Positions 24,901 to 36,770 are shown, counted from the first letter of the stretch. The stretch: 64,000 bases of DNA from Enoplosus armatus (GCF_043641665.1 NC_092198.1:15467001-15531000), one strand, 5' to 3'. The notes: generated by a model not told the origin, from the sequence alone. Program-made: numbers and translations.

Positions 24901-27579
24901 GGGCTGGTCAAGGCGCACTCACACAGGGTCTGCAGGAACGAAACCCATTAGATTACCTACAGATTTAAAACCAACATAAAGACAAACCTATGGTGCAACT
25001 GTCAGTATCTGAAACTCCACCTGAGTGTTTTCTCTGATCCAAAGGTGAGGCGCCTTTTTAGCCAGGAGCTTTAGGTCATTAATTGCGAGCCTCTTCACAG
25101 CTTTTCTTGGGTCGTCTTTCACGTATTGAAGGAGAAGCTGTAACTGTACAGATAAGGAATCAAATAAAAAAACAATCATTTATTAGTACAAGGGTGCAAA
25201 TCTTAATAATAATAGAGCTACATCATGAACAGCCAGATGTCAAAAATATAAATATATACAAAAAGGGCTTTACACTACGTTCACACATACAGATACAAAG
25301 TAGTAGGTAGTCTCTGACCTCTGATAAATCTGTAGCACTGTGGATATGTTGCATACATTTACATACTCTGCTCTGACTCCACAGTGGTTCTCTGAGTGCC
25401 ATTGGCTCTCACCTGGTTGTAACGCACATTGCGTCAAGAGGACATTTGCATAAAGTTGAGCTTTCCTCAACTTTCACCTGTATTGCCACTGGGCATCTTT
25501 TAAATATCTGTAGCTCATCAGGTGGCGTCAGGCTGCGATGCCAGATCCCATTCGCAATGAATAGCAGCCTATTCCTGTCCCAGCTTTTAAGTCTGCACGT
25601 GCAAATATGCCATTACAGTAACTAACCAATAACATTGAGGTACAGCTATGACATGGTGCTACCTGCTTTGGGATATCGATGAGGGAGGAGGCGGCCAGCT
25701 GGGTGAAGGTATGCAGGGTGACGATGACCATGGGGGTGGAGGGATAAGAGTTGACCAGGTGCTGTAGCAGGTCCCGGCTGCTGGAGGCCAAGCTGGCATC
25801 ATGATGCATGTGCTGCAACATGGGGATCAGCTTCAGCTTCAGTTCCACTGGAGTGTCTAAACCTGGGTTGAGGCATATGTAAAAGAGGAATATAAACTCT
25901 AAGACAAAATACCAACACATATCTGCTGAACAGAAAGCTTTGCCTGGACAATCATGAGCGATGTCAAGTATTTGTGGATTCTGTAAAATATTGTTGGTAT
26001 TTGGTGGTACATTAATTTCAAAGTTGCATGTTTCATTTTCATTATCAAATGAACAGTATCTATTTTAGTGTGGACTGCAATGTTCACACAAACCACATTT
26101 TAATGCTCACTTGTTTTTTGTTGTCTTAACTATAACCTCTGTGGGTGTATTCACTATTAATCACCTGTTTTAGGCCTTGATTTGTTTTTATTTAAATGTT
26201 GAATAGTTGAATATTTACAAAATACTCAAAGCTTGAAAAAAAAAGGTAATCAGGACAGCTGTGTTTCTAAAAGTGATCTGTGACCTTTTCAATACAGAGA
26301 GGATATTTTACCTTGAATCATCTCACTGACTTTGTTGCAAATCCCAGCTGCAAAGTCTCTGAAAATCAGAAAACACCACATGTATGTTATTCAAAACATT
26401 ATTCTGTGCATATATATATATATATATATATATCTATGCCACAGCTCAGGTGAAGCAACAATTTTCCTTACTTTGACTGTGCAGAGAAGCTTGCAGCAGC
26501 AAATATGGCGGCCTCTACTTCTACATTGTCATGAGAATCCAGACTTTGGCGAATACTGTGGTGGGCATTCTTCCTCTCTGGGATGATGGAGGCCAAACTA
26601 CCAAGCATCCTGAATAGAAGGAACAACGGGGAAATTGTTTGTTTTAAGCCTTAGATAACTGGAAAGAGTGTGAAGCTCTTGAAGTATCACTTTTCATTCT
26701 GGGGCTACAGAGTAGTACAGCGTTATCATATGTTGGTCTCACCATTCTAAATTGGAAATCCTGTGCCAACGAGCATAATATAAAAGTACATTCATATTAT
26801 TACCTCAGAGTGATGGCTCTGGCCACTGGGTCATTGCTATGGATGACTGAAAACACCCTTTTGACAAATTCGTCCACATTGAGGATCTTTTCGAGATGTT
26901 TCTCACTCTGTTGAGTTACTTTCAGCACACATAGGCGCAGAAAGTTGTTCCTGAAATCAGAGAGACAAGCTTTTATAAACAAAGAAGTTTGTGCCACGAT
27001 CATTTTGGAGATTGTATATAGCGGTGTTGTTGTGCATTATATTGTGTATTATTGAGAGGTGTGTCTAATATTTAGATAAGGAATCATTGCAGGGCTGTTA
27101 TAATCTTGTAATAGACGTCAGTTTATTAGTAATCATCAAAATCGGAAACCACTATTCTTTTGTCAATGAGCACCTATCGCCTTAGTTCCAAGCTATAAAG
27201 CATCATACCCAAGTCTGAAGATGTCTGCTAGTTTCAGAAATGCAGAGTTGATGAGGATGGGAAAAGGGTACTTCTGGAAGAGTTTGGGGAAGAGCACCAC
27301 AGCCTCACACTGCTCTCCCAGCTTCCCCGACCGTAACCCTAGAATTGAAGCAATTTAACTGGTCACAAAAAAGCAGGGACATCTCATATTGTCAATAATA
27401 TAGCGAAAACACATGTACAAGACACAGGATCAGACTATAACCGATTAGCTATATGCTAACTTGGTTAGCAAGCTAGCTAACGCACCTTTGTCCAGCTCCA
27501 TGAGAGCCGAATTGGCGTCGAGTTCTTGTTCGCCATAACAAGCCTCTGACAAGAATGAACGTGCAGTTGAAAGCGACAT
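18969..27579 (-). CDS. ints7: Integrator complex subunit 7, complete, 20 coding exons
   Basis: Coding exons, 5' to 3': 27486-27579, 27209-27338, 26804-26950, 26472-26609, 26312-26358, 25663-25862, 25021-25143, 24812-24929, 24510-24644, 24287-24384, 23242-23481, 22723-22860, 22198-22404, 21763-21957, 21487-21590, 21298-21366, 20614-20746, 20102-20200, 19348-19533, 18969-19250. They sum to 2883 bases, 960 residues plus TAG; the human protein has 962. Every junction is GT-AG and keeps frame. Recognisable segments are the N-terminal GEQELDANSALMELDKG, the helical HEAT/ARM-like body (NNFLRLCVLKVTQQSEKHLE, LPVLGDGMLGDL, NGWTVYRIARQASRM) and the C-terminal SLEDPYSQQ ending in AYTRF. Family knowledge: the Integrator complex cleaves nascent snRNAs and attenuates paused RNA polymerase II; INTS7 is a scaffold subunit without catalytic residues. 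It is divergent to dtl. No frameshift or missing exon was seen. Confidence 0.97.
20262..20345 (+). repeat. Short teleost dispersed repeat in ints7 intron
   Basis: AACCAGGTAAAAGTCATGTTG, AGAATAAAATATCTTCCTAG and GAGACCTGACCAAGAGGGCA follow the order of a common fish repeat (consensus-like 'gacctggccaagagggcagca'). It is a fragment between ints7 coding exons 17 and 18. Family assignment is from memory. Confidence 0.4.
26410..26433. repeat. AT dinucleotide microsatellite
   Basis: About twelve AT/TA units in the short intron between ints7 coding exons 4 (26472-26609) and 5 (26312-26358). Likely polymorphic. Confidence 0.9.
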
Positions 27580-27674
27580 TGCTGTTTTGTTTTACTAATA
27601 CTTGAAAAAGACCTGACAGCACCCCTGAGTCGTTAGCATTTCATTGTACAGGCGACTGCGTGTTACGGCAGTAG

Positions 27675-27684
27675 TACTTCCGGT
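27675..27684 (-). promoter_or_regulatory. ints7: ETS/GABP-type site upstream of ints7
   Basis: The minus strand reads ACCGGAAGTA, a complete match to the ETS-family (GABP) consensus, 96-105 bases upstream of the ints7 ATG. Such sites are typical of housekeeping CpG-type promoters. Binding is inference. Confidence 0.5.
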
Positions 27685-28583
27685 CTACGGTTTAGGCTTT
27701 CACTATAAAGCGCACGTAACTTGTTACATTTTGAAGGTTCATTTCATTGACTATTACTATTACTACTTCCTTAAGATCCAAATCTTAAAGCAAACAATTC
27801 TTACGTAAACAAATTCCACTTAAAGTGGTGGAAAATACCACAGTGATTTTACTGAAGTACAGTACTATTTTGATACTATGCAGGATTTGTCCTTGCAGTT
27901 GAGTGTTTTCGTGTGGCACTGCTACTTTACTTGAATAGCCACTCCAGACATGTTTTTAGACAAAAACACTAACGCATTGAATAATAATTTCTGTCTAGTA
28001 CAAACAAAGTCCATTAACTCCCATTTACTCCGTCTCTCTCATTGAAACATCCAGAATTTGTGAATATGAGAATATTTTTCCCTTCAAAAGTTCCCCACTT
28101 CACTAAAAAGTCCATTCTCAGTGTATGTGCACTGGATATCTCCACATCACACTTGTATTAGATGCCTATTGGACCATTATTGTCTTACAAACTAGTTTTG
28201 ATATCACAAAATCATCCTGGTATATACACGTCCTACACTGATATTTAAGTAAGGACAGGAAGGCCAAGAAATTCCCCCCTTCTGCAGATTAATGAGAAAA
28301 CAGCATTCTAATATCATTAGAACCCTGCACATTAATCATTCTGCATAATGAAAGTCTAACATGCCAAGTAAGACAATAATAAGTTAAATAAACATTTTGG
28401 ACTGACCCATTCTAAAGAGGATCTTTTATTTTGATTTTTTTGAACGGATCAATAGGTCGTTATTGTGACACAAAGAAACCGGATGTGGAAGCGACGCTGC
28501 TGAGGAAGTGGCTGTTTCAACCAATGGTAGCGTGGAACGCAAGTTTAGCGGGGGATTCAGTCCTGTGTTCAGGAGATCTGTTC

Positions 28584-28591
28584 GCGGGAAA
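28584..28591 (+). promoter_or_regulatory. dtl: E2F-type site upstream of dtl
   Basis: Exact GCGGGAAA, 98 bases upstream of the dtl ATG and 59 bases after a CCAAT box (28521-28525). This spacing of CCAAT and E2F sites is common in G1/S-induced genes, and dtl is a replication-licensing control gene. Whether the site is upstream of the transcription start or in the 5' UTR is not visible. Confidence 0.45.
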
Positions 28592-28688
28592 GACAAGCAT
28601 CAGCAGCAACACGGACCAACGATCGGGCTTAACTCGTCAGTGTTATTATTAAAAGATATTTCAGATCGTCCTCTACCGGAGTGTAGGG

Positions 28689-31600
28689 ATGCTTTTCCGC
28701 TCAATTGTTGACAGAGGAGTGGGCAAGCGAAGGCAGAATGGTGAGACAATCAATTTGGGAATGTATTGGTGGGCTTTTCGTTTACCGGGTGTGCTATCTA
28801 CACAGCAGCTACTGGCAAACTTAAGCTAGCTTAACATCAAGGGTAATGTAACATAACCTTTCTGTTTTATGTTGGGAGTTGTCGCTGAAACCACTAAAGT
28901 TCACAGTTGGATCTTTGGTTGTGTTCCATTTCTGTTGCCATGGCAGTATAATGTAACGTACAAATTAACGTTAGTTTACGTTATCAATGTAAAGTGGTGT
29001 GTTCTTTGGCTTTTGGCACCAGGAATCCCTTTTTCAATTCCCTACAATTGGTGAAGTCCAGTCAAAGCATTAAAAAGTTTAGGTATGAGTATATCAGCAG
29101 TAAACCCAATATTTAATTTTTACAATATCGAATAAGATATGGCAAATGTAGGCAAAACTATGTGTAAAAAATGCAATACAATGACCTGTACTCTAATGTT
29201 ATGGATTATATCAGACTAAACTCTTAAAATGACAAAAACAAACCCATCCGTAACTAATTTTGTTAGTTATAAATTATAATTAGTTTGTTATCACTAATTT
29301 GGAATGTCACTGAAAATTGGTAAATGATGATGTTGAGTTATTGCCCAGCCTTTTATTACTGATTTGCACTGTTAGTCAAACATAGTGTGAAAAAATAACA
29401 AGTAACTACAGCCACCAGACAGAGGGAGTAGAATATATAGTATATTGTAACCTCTGAATAGGGTGGAGTAAAAACACAAAATTGTATAAAAGTATCTTTA
29501 AAATAGCTTGCCTGACTAAATGCACGTTCTTCTTTGATCTTCCCAGCCCTCCCTGCAGATCCCTGGTCCAGGTACCCTTTGAACTCTCTGCTGAAAGGCT
29601 ACCAGTGTGTCCGACATGACGAACACGTCTCCTATGGCAACCTGGGTGACTCTGTGCCGCCGTTTGGATTGGCTTTCTCTCCTGGTAACCCACATGTACA
29701 TGCCATATTGTCATCAGATGATACACAACAGAGCTAGAAGCCTTTTATCCATCTAACCGGTGTGTCCCTCTTCTCCCAACTCTCTTCAGCCGGGGACATG
29801 CAGAATGTCCTTGCAGCAGCTAATGAAGAAGGCATTGTTAGGATCTACAACACAGAGAGCCGTGAAAACCCGCTTCTTAAAGGTATGTGTACAGACTGCC
29901 CACCCCACATTAATTCATCAGGAAATATCAGGGGCTAATGTGGTCTGTGAATATCCACAGAATGGCTGGCTCATGAGAATGCTGTCTTTGACATAGCCTG
30001 GGTACCGGGGGAGCCTCACTTAGTAAGTACAATTCAATTCATGTTGTCAGTCCACTATGAATCATGATGTTAAGTCAGTAAGATCTTTCAAATACTTTAT
30101 TTAACTGCATTATGACTGTTGACTAGCACTTCTAAAGCTCACTGCAAATGAACTCATTCATTTATGTTGTCTAGTTTGATTTTGTTTGTGACTCCTTGTA
30201 TTTCCTCATTATCTACTCTTGTTCATATTGCTGAATTTAAAGCACCTTGTAAACTCCCTTTTCTTGCATATAAAGCCTTCTTTAAATAAATGTTATTATT
30301 ATTCATCCTTAGGTGACTGCTGCTGGTGATCAGATGGCCAGGCTGTGGGATGTGAAGTCAGGGGAGCTGTTGGGCAGCTTCAAGGGTCACCTCTGCAGCC
30401 TCAAGTCTGTTGCATTCGCACCGCAGGAGAAAGGTATACTATATACTGACCAAATACTGTGTTGCTGGGGGATTCTTGGTTCCCTGTTTTCTTTCAGAAG
30501 AAACCAGAAAACACTGTGTTGATGGTGTGACATTGGATTTTGGGGCTATGGCAGCCTGTCAATCATGTTTATATACGCCCTCACCTATTAGTATGGCATT
30601 AATAACCACTAATGCAAATGCCAGGAGGAAAAAAACAGTTGGAATCTTTAATTTTTTAGTATTTAATGTTAAGTAGCATAAAATGGCAAACAGTTTTTTT
30701 CAAGGGGAAAATGATCATTTATATTTTGCATTAACGATCATTTGTTGTATCACATTATTGATTGCTTTGTCTTCTATTAAGCAGCTGTGTTCTGTACTGG
30801 GGCCAGAGATGGAAATATTATGGTCTGGGACACCAGGTGCAGCAAAAAAGGTATCAATTAGAAATTTCAATTACAAAGGTTTTGTTTTTTGTATTGTGTT
30901 TTATTTCTCAAATGTTGTAATATATTATATTGTAAATGGCAAATGCAGAAAGATGAGTTGGGGTATCTTATAGCGTGTGTGTTCATGTTTATGTCTTCCT
31001 CTCAGATGGTTTCTACAGACAGGTGAAACACATTAGTGGCGCTCACAACAAAGCAGAGGCAAACCCCCCCACCAAAGCAAAAAAGAGGCGGAGCAGCACC
31101 CGTGGCATGGCTCCCAGTGTGGTGAGTTTCTTCAACAACTCACCCTCTTTAATGAAATAAAGAGTGTGGCTGTGCAGAAAGAAGGCTGACCTTTGAGCGC
31201 CTCGTCTCTCTTGCAGGACACCCAGCAGAGCGTCACAGTGGTTTTGTTTCAGGATCAGCACACCCTCATCTCTTCTGGGGCTGTTGATGGGTAAGAAACC
31301 ACTGTTACTTGTTTTTAAGGCAACAAGCCAGTATGTAAAACAGCTGCCAAAGCAAACAAACTTGTATGGTCACATTAATTTTGCTATTTCATTCCTCTTA
31401 ACCAGAGTAATCAAGATGTGGGATCTGAGGAAGAACTACACTGCACACCGCCACGATCCAGTCCCGCTGCAGACGTACCCATACCCGGGCTCTTGCATGC
31501 GCACGCGTCTGGGTTAGTTTTGTACAACACTGGGCGCCATGTTTACCTGAAACATGCAAATGAACAGAATGAGCTGAATGTTATTTTGCATGTGTTGCAG

Positions 31601-34287
31601 GTTATTCCGGACTTGTTCTGGACTCCTCGAGATCCAACGTCATATGCAACTGCACCGATGACAATATCTACATGTTCAATGTCAGCGGAATAAAAACGAC
31701 TCCAGGTAAACAAGGACTCCACTCTGATTATACATATTGTGTATCTGTGCCAAAATAGAAATTCTCCAGTTTATCACTAATTTAATTAATTGCCGTTGCA
31801 TATCACTAGATGGGGCTGCAAACTAATGTCCTTTGCTTAAACTGTCATGGAGAGAGCAAAGCAAGAGGGCACTGTTTGATAGAGGAAATGTAAAGACACA
31901 GGGACATTGTGTACCTGTACAAGTCAGAGATTTCAACATGTGAAATCCTGAAGGATTTGGACTGCTAATCAGCATGGAATCAGCTGCTCACACATTACAA
32001 GCCAGGTAGCCATTTTGAAACATAGAACAGTACAGAGTGGACACTTTCTGTATAGGCCTGTTTTTGTCACTGGACTATTGAGTAGATGTACATGAACTAC
32101 AGGACAGTTGAGTTGAATCCTTAACGCTTCTCATTAAGGCTCATGTCATGTTTAGTGTTATTCTGTTTGAGGATCAGTTGCTTTCTGAATTGAAGCTTTA
32201 TTTAGTGTTTCTAACATTGCTGTTTGTTTTTCTCCACAGTGGCAGTTTTCAGTGGCCACCAGAACTCCTCATTTTATGTGAAGTCCACTATTAGCCCTGA
32301 TGACCAGTTTTTGGTCAGTGGCTCGAGTGACAACAACGCGTACATCTGGAAGGTACGGTGTCTATTTTATTTTTTGCCATATTAAAATGGAAAGTTGTTT
32401 TGTGTCTGTAATGTTTTAGAGTGATTTTGATTGCATTTTTTTAAATCTCATGTTACATTTCAGATCTCTGATCCTAAATGTCCTCCCATGATGCTCCAGG
32501 GCCATAGTGAGGAAGTGACATCTGTTGCATGGTGCCCAACAGATTTTACTAAGGTGAGGCAACAAACTGTGTAGTTTGAGTTTTTCAAAGGCTCTTTCAG
32601 TAACCTATAGATACATAACCAGTCACAGCCACGGTATTCTCCATCCTGTTTCCTTTTTAGCTGCGATTGATGTAGAGGTTTTTGTGTTTTCCTGCTGTGA
32701 AGCTGAGCTGTTTTAATAGGCTAGGAAGATGGATTTAGGCTCCGTATAATCCCCACTGCTCTGTTGGCAGATTGCTTCCTGTTCTGATGACCACACTATA
32801 CGGATATGGAGGCTTCACCGGGAAATGGATGGGGTACAATCTTCAGTGGGAGAGGCCAACCTTGTTGGCTGGGCACGTCCTAAGTCTCCCTCAAGTGAGT
32901 TTTACAACTACCATTACCTGCCTTGCAACAAGATAAATAACATCTTTCGATGCCAGTTCTGTTCTTCATATTGTTGCCTTACCTTAGCATGAGAAATGTG
33001 GAGGTCATAAATCACTGCTGTTCTGTAGTATTCATGGTGTCACATCTGAACTAACTCTTTATGCATTTCTTAAGGGCCTTCAATCAGAGCTGAAACAACC
33101 CCTGCCAAGACACAGAGGACAGAGAGTCTTGGTGGCCTGGCGTCACCCCAGCTTGCTGCTTGTGCTCCCAGTGGAGCCGCCCTGCCTCTGCCCTCCAGCA
33201 CCACCTCACCTATCCCTTCTGAGGATGCTAAGGCTGCTGCTGTCCGCCAGAGAACGCCATCTTCTATCAAACAGTGGTTATCCCCGAGCCGTGGATCCCC
33301 CGGACAGGTCAGCCCTCTGCTCCGAAGGGTGCTGAGCCCATGTCCCCAGAGCCCGACAAGCAGCACCTCTCCCACAGAACGACGGGCCAAACGCAGGCTG
33401 GAGACTGGCGACGGTGCATCTGCAAGCTGTGAGGGTGCTGAACCGTGTGACTGTGTTACTGAACTCTATCCTGCGGCCAAGAGAAGCCGGACCCTGTCTG
33501 GAATCTGCTGCCCCGCTCAAGAGAGCCGGGTACAAACAGACTGTCACGCAGAGGACAGCAAGCAAGCCTCATCTAGACAGACTGGCAAGGAGAATTGCTC
33601 TCCCAGAGCAATTGACTGGTTGTCAGTGATGGGCCAAAAGATGAAGAAAGGTCAAGGAAGCCCTAATACTCCCAGAAGCCCCAGTGGCTCTAAGAAACAA
33701 GAAGGCAAGACACCAGCTTCACCGGTAAGCATGAAAATGTTTCTTTTACAAATTTCACTAGCTGTTGACTAGCACTTCTAAAGCTCACTTAGTGACACAC
33801 TATCTCTCATTATATCACCTTTCGGACAGAGCCAGCCTAGTTGTTTCTAGTGTTGCTGCTGGTGTTAGTTTTGTATTTACCGTACAGACATGAGAGTGGT
33901 ATTGATCTTCTCGTATAACTCTCGATGAGAAAGTGAATAAGCATATTTCCCAAAGTGTCTTTAAGGCAGAGTGAACAGCTGCACTTATTTGAGACTAGTG
34001 TAACTCGTGCAACTCAAATATTTGTAATTTCTTTTACTTCCACAACACAAAGTTCCCAGTCTAGAAATTCAAGCGTATCTTCATTGGAAGTCACGGGAAA
34101 AGATTAACTGCATTACAGTAGGATGGAGTGTTTGGTAATTAAGTGCTCATGTTTACATTGATGGGGATGTCTTATAGCTATTAGATATTGCAGCTGACCT
34201 TTTTTGTTTCTCATTTTTCAGACCATCCGCTCACCACAAACCATGAAGAAAATCTCCACGTATTTCACAAGAAGGCCTCTGGAGTGA
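28689..34287 (+). CDS. dtl: Denticleless/Cdt2, substrate receptor of CRL4 ubiquitin ligase, complete, 15 coding exons
   Basis: Coding exons: 28689-28740, 29559-29684, 29790-29882, 29961-30022, 30313-30433, 30785-30850, 31006-31121, 31217-31290, 31406-31512, 31601-31705, 32240-32352, 32464-32553, 32771-32894, 33075-33724, 34222-34287; 1965 bases, 654 residues plus TGA (human 730). All junctions are GT-AG and in frame. Residues from about 40 to 400 form the WD40 propeller, including the DDB1-binding WDXR boxes WDTR (166-169) and WDLR (242-245). The long exon 14 encodes a disordered tail rich in SP/TP sites with a KEN box (588-590). The last exon ends with MKKISTYF (641-648), the Cdt2-type PCNA-interacting motif. 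Family knowledge: CRL4-Cdt2 ubiquitinates Cdt1, p21 and Set8 bound to chromatin PCNA in S phase and after damage; the protein is nuclear. The shorter length compared with human lies in the tail. Confidence 0.97.
30117..30143 (+). repeat. 27-bp exact repeat in dtl introns, copy 1
   Basis: The string TGTTGACTAGCACTTCTAAA followed by GCTCACT is identical to 33763-33789 in a later dtl intron. Here it lies in intron 4, about 85 bases upstream of a repeat-tail-like sequence (30227-30303). Confidence 0.85.
30227..30303 (+). mobile_element. Fish retroelement-like 3' tail ending in ATT repeats
   Basis: AAAGCACCTTGTAAACTCCC, then a TATAAAGCC segment and AAATAAATG followed by TTATTATTATT, resembles the 3' tail of common fish LINE/SINE families whose last bases are short ATT repeats. 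It ends about 10 bases before the acceptor of dtl exon 5, so it may form the polypyrimidine-poor end of that intron. Confidence 0.4.
33763..33789 (+). repeat. 27-bp exact repeat in dtl introns, copy 2
   Basis: Identical to 30117-30143, same orientation, 3.6 kb downstream, in the last dtl intron about 40 bases after the donor of exon 14. The flanks do not match beyond a few bases. Confidence 0.85.
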
Positions 34288-35639
34288 CCATTTGTGCCAG
34301 TCAGATGCTCTGTGCTTCTGTTTAAAATGCTATATTTTTTATTTTGAGTATTTTTAACCTGAACCCACAGACAATAAGCCTCTCCCCTCACTGATATATG
34401 TCCCAATTACATGAGTACATGAACCTGGGCTGCATAGAGATTGACAAAACCGTTATTGTGAATATTTGATGCTGCGGTTTTCACATCCTGAGAGGCTGCT
34501 TTATTTTAATTGGGTCATAGGTTTTGCAGTTGCCTCCTACACAGTTTTCTGGTGCTGTGCTGAATCTCTGGCTGGAAAAATCGTGTCAAACCTGACAACT
34601 TCAAGAGATGCATTAGGGTTTAATACAAGAAACCACATTTAATATAGTTGTTCAGAAGCTCAACTGGGTATTAATACGTAAGTGCAAGTGTGGCCATTTT
34701 AAATTCTGCTAAAAAATGACCATTATTTGATCCACATCTTTGAGCTGTTTTATGAACTTTGCTAAGATTTATCGCTTCATCTCTTTGTGAGGATTTTCAT
34801 GTGTGGGGTTTGAATTTTTTCTGTCTGTGTTACACGTAAAATTCTGCAAAATGTAATTTTTCTTGAGCAAATGCTTAAGTTGTTTATATGTACAAAATAA
34901 CCAATGAGTGTTGCTTGGTTCATTTGTATTTAATTGACACAAATTTGCTGTGGTCAGATTTTATTAAATTGAAAATAGTTTTCAAAGTGTGTGGCATGCT
35001 ATTGGTTGCATATTATCAGTGTAATCTATGTGTTTGTGTGATAAAGGGTGGTTGGAGGTCAAACACAGGTGACAGTAAGATTATGACAAAGTTTGTCTTC
35101 TTGTGATCCGTCTTCATAGGTTACACATACCTTGAATACTTTCAGCGGTATGGGGAGTAAATTAATTCAGCAAGTCAAAGAGAAAGAAAAGAGATTCAAA
35201 GAAAAGTCTGTAAATGAAATGCGTCTTTTTCTATCCTGTTAAGCTTCTTGCAACCCCTCGGATTTGTTTAACGATCCCTTTGTGGGGTCCTGGGAACCAC
35301 TGATATACTGTAAGCTATATTCATCAATTCCCAGCTGATTAAAGTTAAAATATGTAGTATTTTAAAAGTATCCCGTCCCAAGATTTGTTTTTACTTTTAA
35401 TTTTTTGTTCTCTACCTCTACTTTAGATCAGATGAAACATGGAAATGTGCACATATATACACAGAATAGCTATCCTTTTTCGTCTAATTTCATCCTAAGA
35501 GGCAGTGCAAACATCCATGTGGGGGGTGTAATGGCAAAGTACGGCTCCATCTATAGTAAACCCTGTTTAGTTAATGTGGACTTGATGTTTGGGGGTAACT
35601 GCAGTAACTTTCACTGATCCTTATTCCTACTACATCTGC
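34288..35639. other. dtl 3' UTR and dtl-ppp2r5a intergenic DNA
   Basis: The first several hundred bases are probably dtl 3' UTR. The rest is unremarkable AT-rich spacer. No coding exon, RNA gene or recognisable transposon was seen. Confidence 0.6.
34963..34968 (+). terminator. dtl: Candidate polyadenylation signal of dtl (ATTAAA)
   Basis: ATTAAA about 675 bases after the dtl stop, followed within 20-75 bases by GT-rich tracts (around 34986-35040), as expected for a cleavage site. No canonical AATAAA was found between the stop and this point. Transcript ends are unknown. Confidence 0.3.
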
Positions 35640-36770
35640 CACTCCTCATTCAATCGTACAACGTCACGTATTTGTTTTCACACGTCACATGTTCACGGCA
35701 CGCCGTCTGCGCAACTTGATTGGTTTAAAAAGTTTACCTTTTTTTAAGTTTCTGCTTGTGATTGGCCGTTAGAGGTGTCACTCAGTGACGTACCCCGTCA
35801 GGCTCTGCAGTCCACCGAAGTCAGGCAGACAACGACGGAACGGCTGTACTGGGAGTGTTTTTATGGCTGCCACTCAGCACGACGTCTAGTAATTTGTTGT
35901 ATTTAAGAATGCTCGATGTTTTCGGAGGCCGTGAAAACAAAACCACCGCTCTATATCCAGCGAGGAATGTAGTTAAGACGAAGTCGCTCTGATGTGGACA
36001 CGGCTAACTTTTAAGTGCTAAATGAGACACGGTCGTCGAGCGAGATTGAACTTCGTCGATCGCGGATAGTTCTTCTGAAAACACACTCAGCGGAAGTCTA
36101 ACTAGGATCAAGAGCACTGCTTGAATACTTGGACTCGGAGTTTTTACGAAGAACTACGTGAATTGAATGGGGCAACCATCTTTTCTAACTTTTTTTCCCT
36201 CAACAGCGGTGCAAACTGTTGTAGTGGCAAACATTAACGTCAGCTAATTTCAGCAAGCTAGCTAGGTACATTAGCTGGCAGCCTAGCTGTACAGTAGTTT
36301 GCTACTGGCAGGACTCGACGACTATTTCAGGCAACTTCTTTATGACAATGTCTTTCATACGTTTTGCAACAGGTAGACCTTTTGCAAACACGACTAAGCA
36401 GTAAAAAAACATAAACAATTTAGAAACTCATGCGATCATTTTCTTATGTTGGTAACTCCGGGTTGTACTGCGGGCAGTGTCATGAGTTGTAGTTTGGCTG
36501 GCTGGTTCGTGTTTTGAAGATTGCTCCCGTATTTCAGAAAGCAAGTTACCCCAATGATGCAGTCTTTGGACACAGTCTAACCCCAGTACCGAGCGACCAT
36601 GTTGGATCATACAGAATAACACAAGCCTTGGACAGGGGACGAGCTTCAAGTCGTGCAGTTGGCTCCATATTTTTGTGCTGATGCGAACGGTAGGAACAGA
36701 AGAGGAAACCTTTCTTTTGACCTAGGGATATAATAGCTTGTCTGAAGTCTTCGCCAGTTTATGCATCAAA
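35640..36770 (+). promoter_or_regulatory. ppp2r5a: ppp2r5a promoter and 5' UTR region
   Basis: A stretch with more CpG than its flanks begins at about 35.65 kb. It contains two inverted CCAAT boxes (35719-35723 and 35761-35765) and CRE-like half sites (ACGTCA at 35661-35666, TGACGTA at 35786-35792). The likely transcription start lies after 35.8 kb, giving a long 5' UTR that includes TAGC-rich DNA near 36240-36300. No splice pair in the UTR could be established. Motif function is inferred. Confidence 0.45.

Larger units (their letters stand above)
27580..28688. promoter_or_regulatory. Divergent ints7/dtl promoter region, 1109 bp between the start codons
   Basis: The ATG of ints7 (27579, minus) and the ATG of dtl (28689, plus) face away from each other. 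On the ints7 side, 27675-27684 reads ACCGGAAGTA on the minus strand, a full consensus ETS/GABP site about 96 bases upstream of the ATG. On the dtl side there is a CCAAT box (28521-28525), an ETS-like ACCGGATGTGG near 28480 and an exact E2F-type GCGGGAAA (28584-28591). The middle (about 27720-28420) is AT-rich with no coding signal. Each gene probably has its own core promoter here. In human the two genes lie head to head with a much shorter gap. Site function is inferred from motif matches only. Confidence 0.6.
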
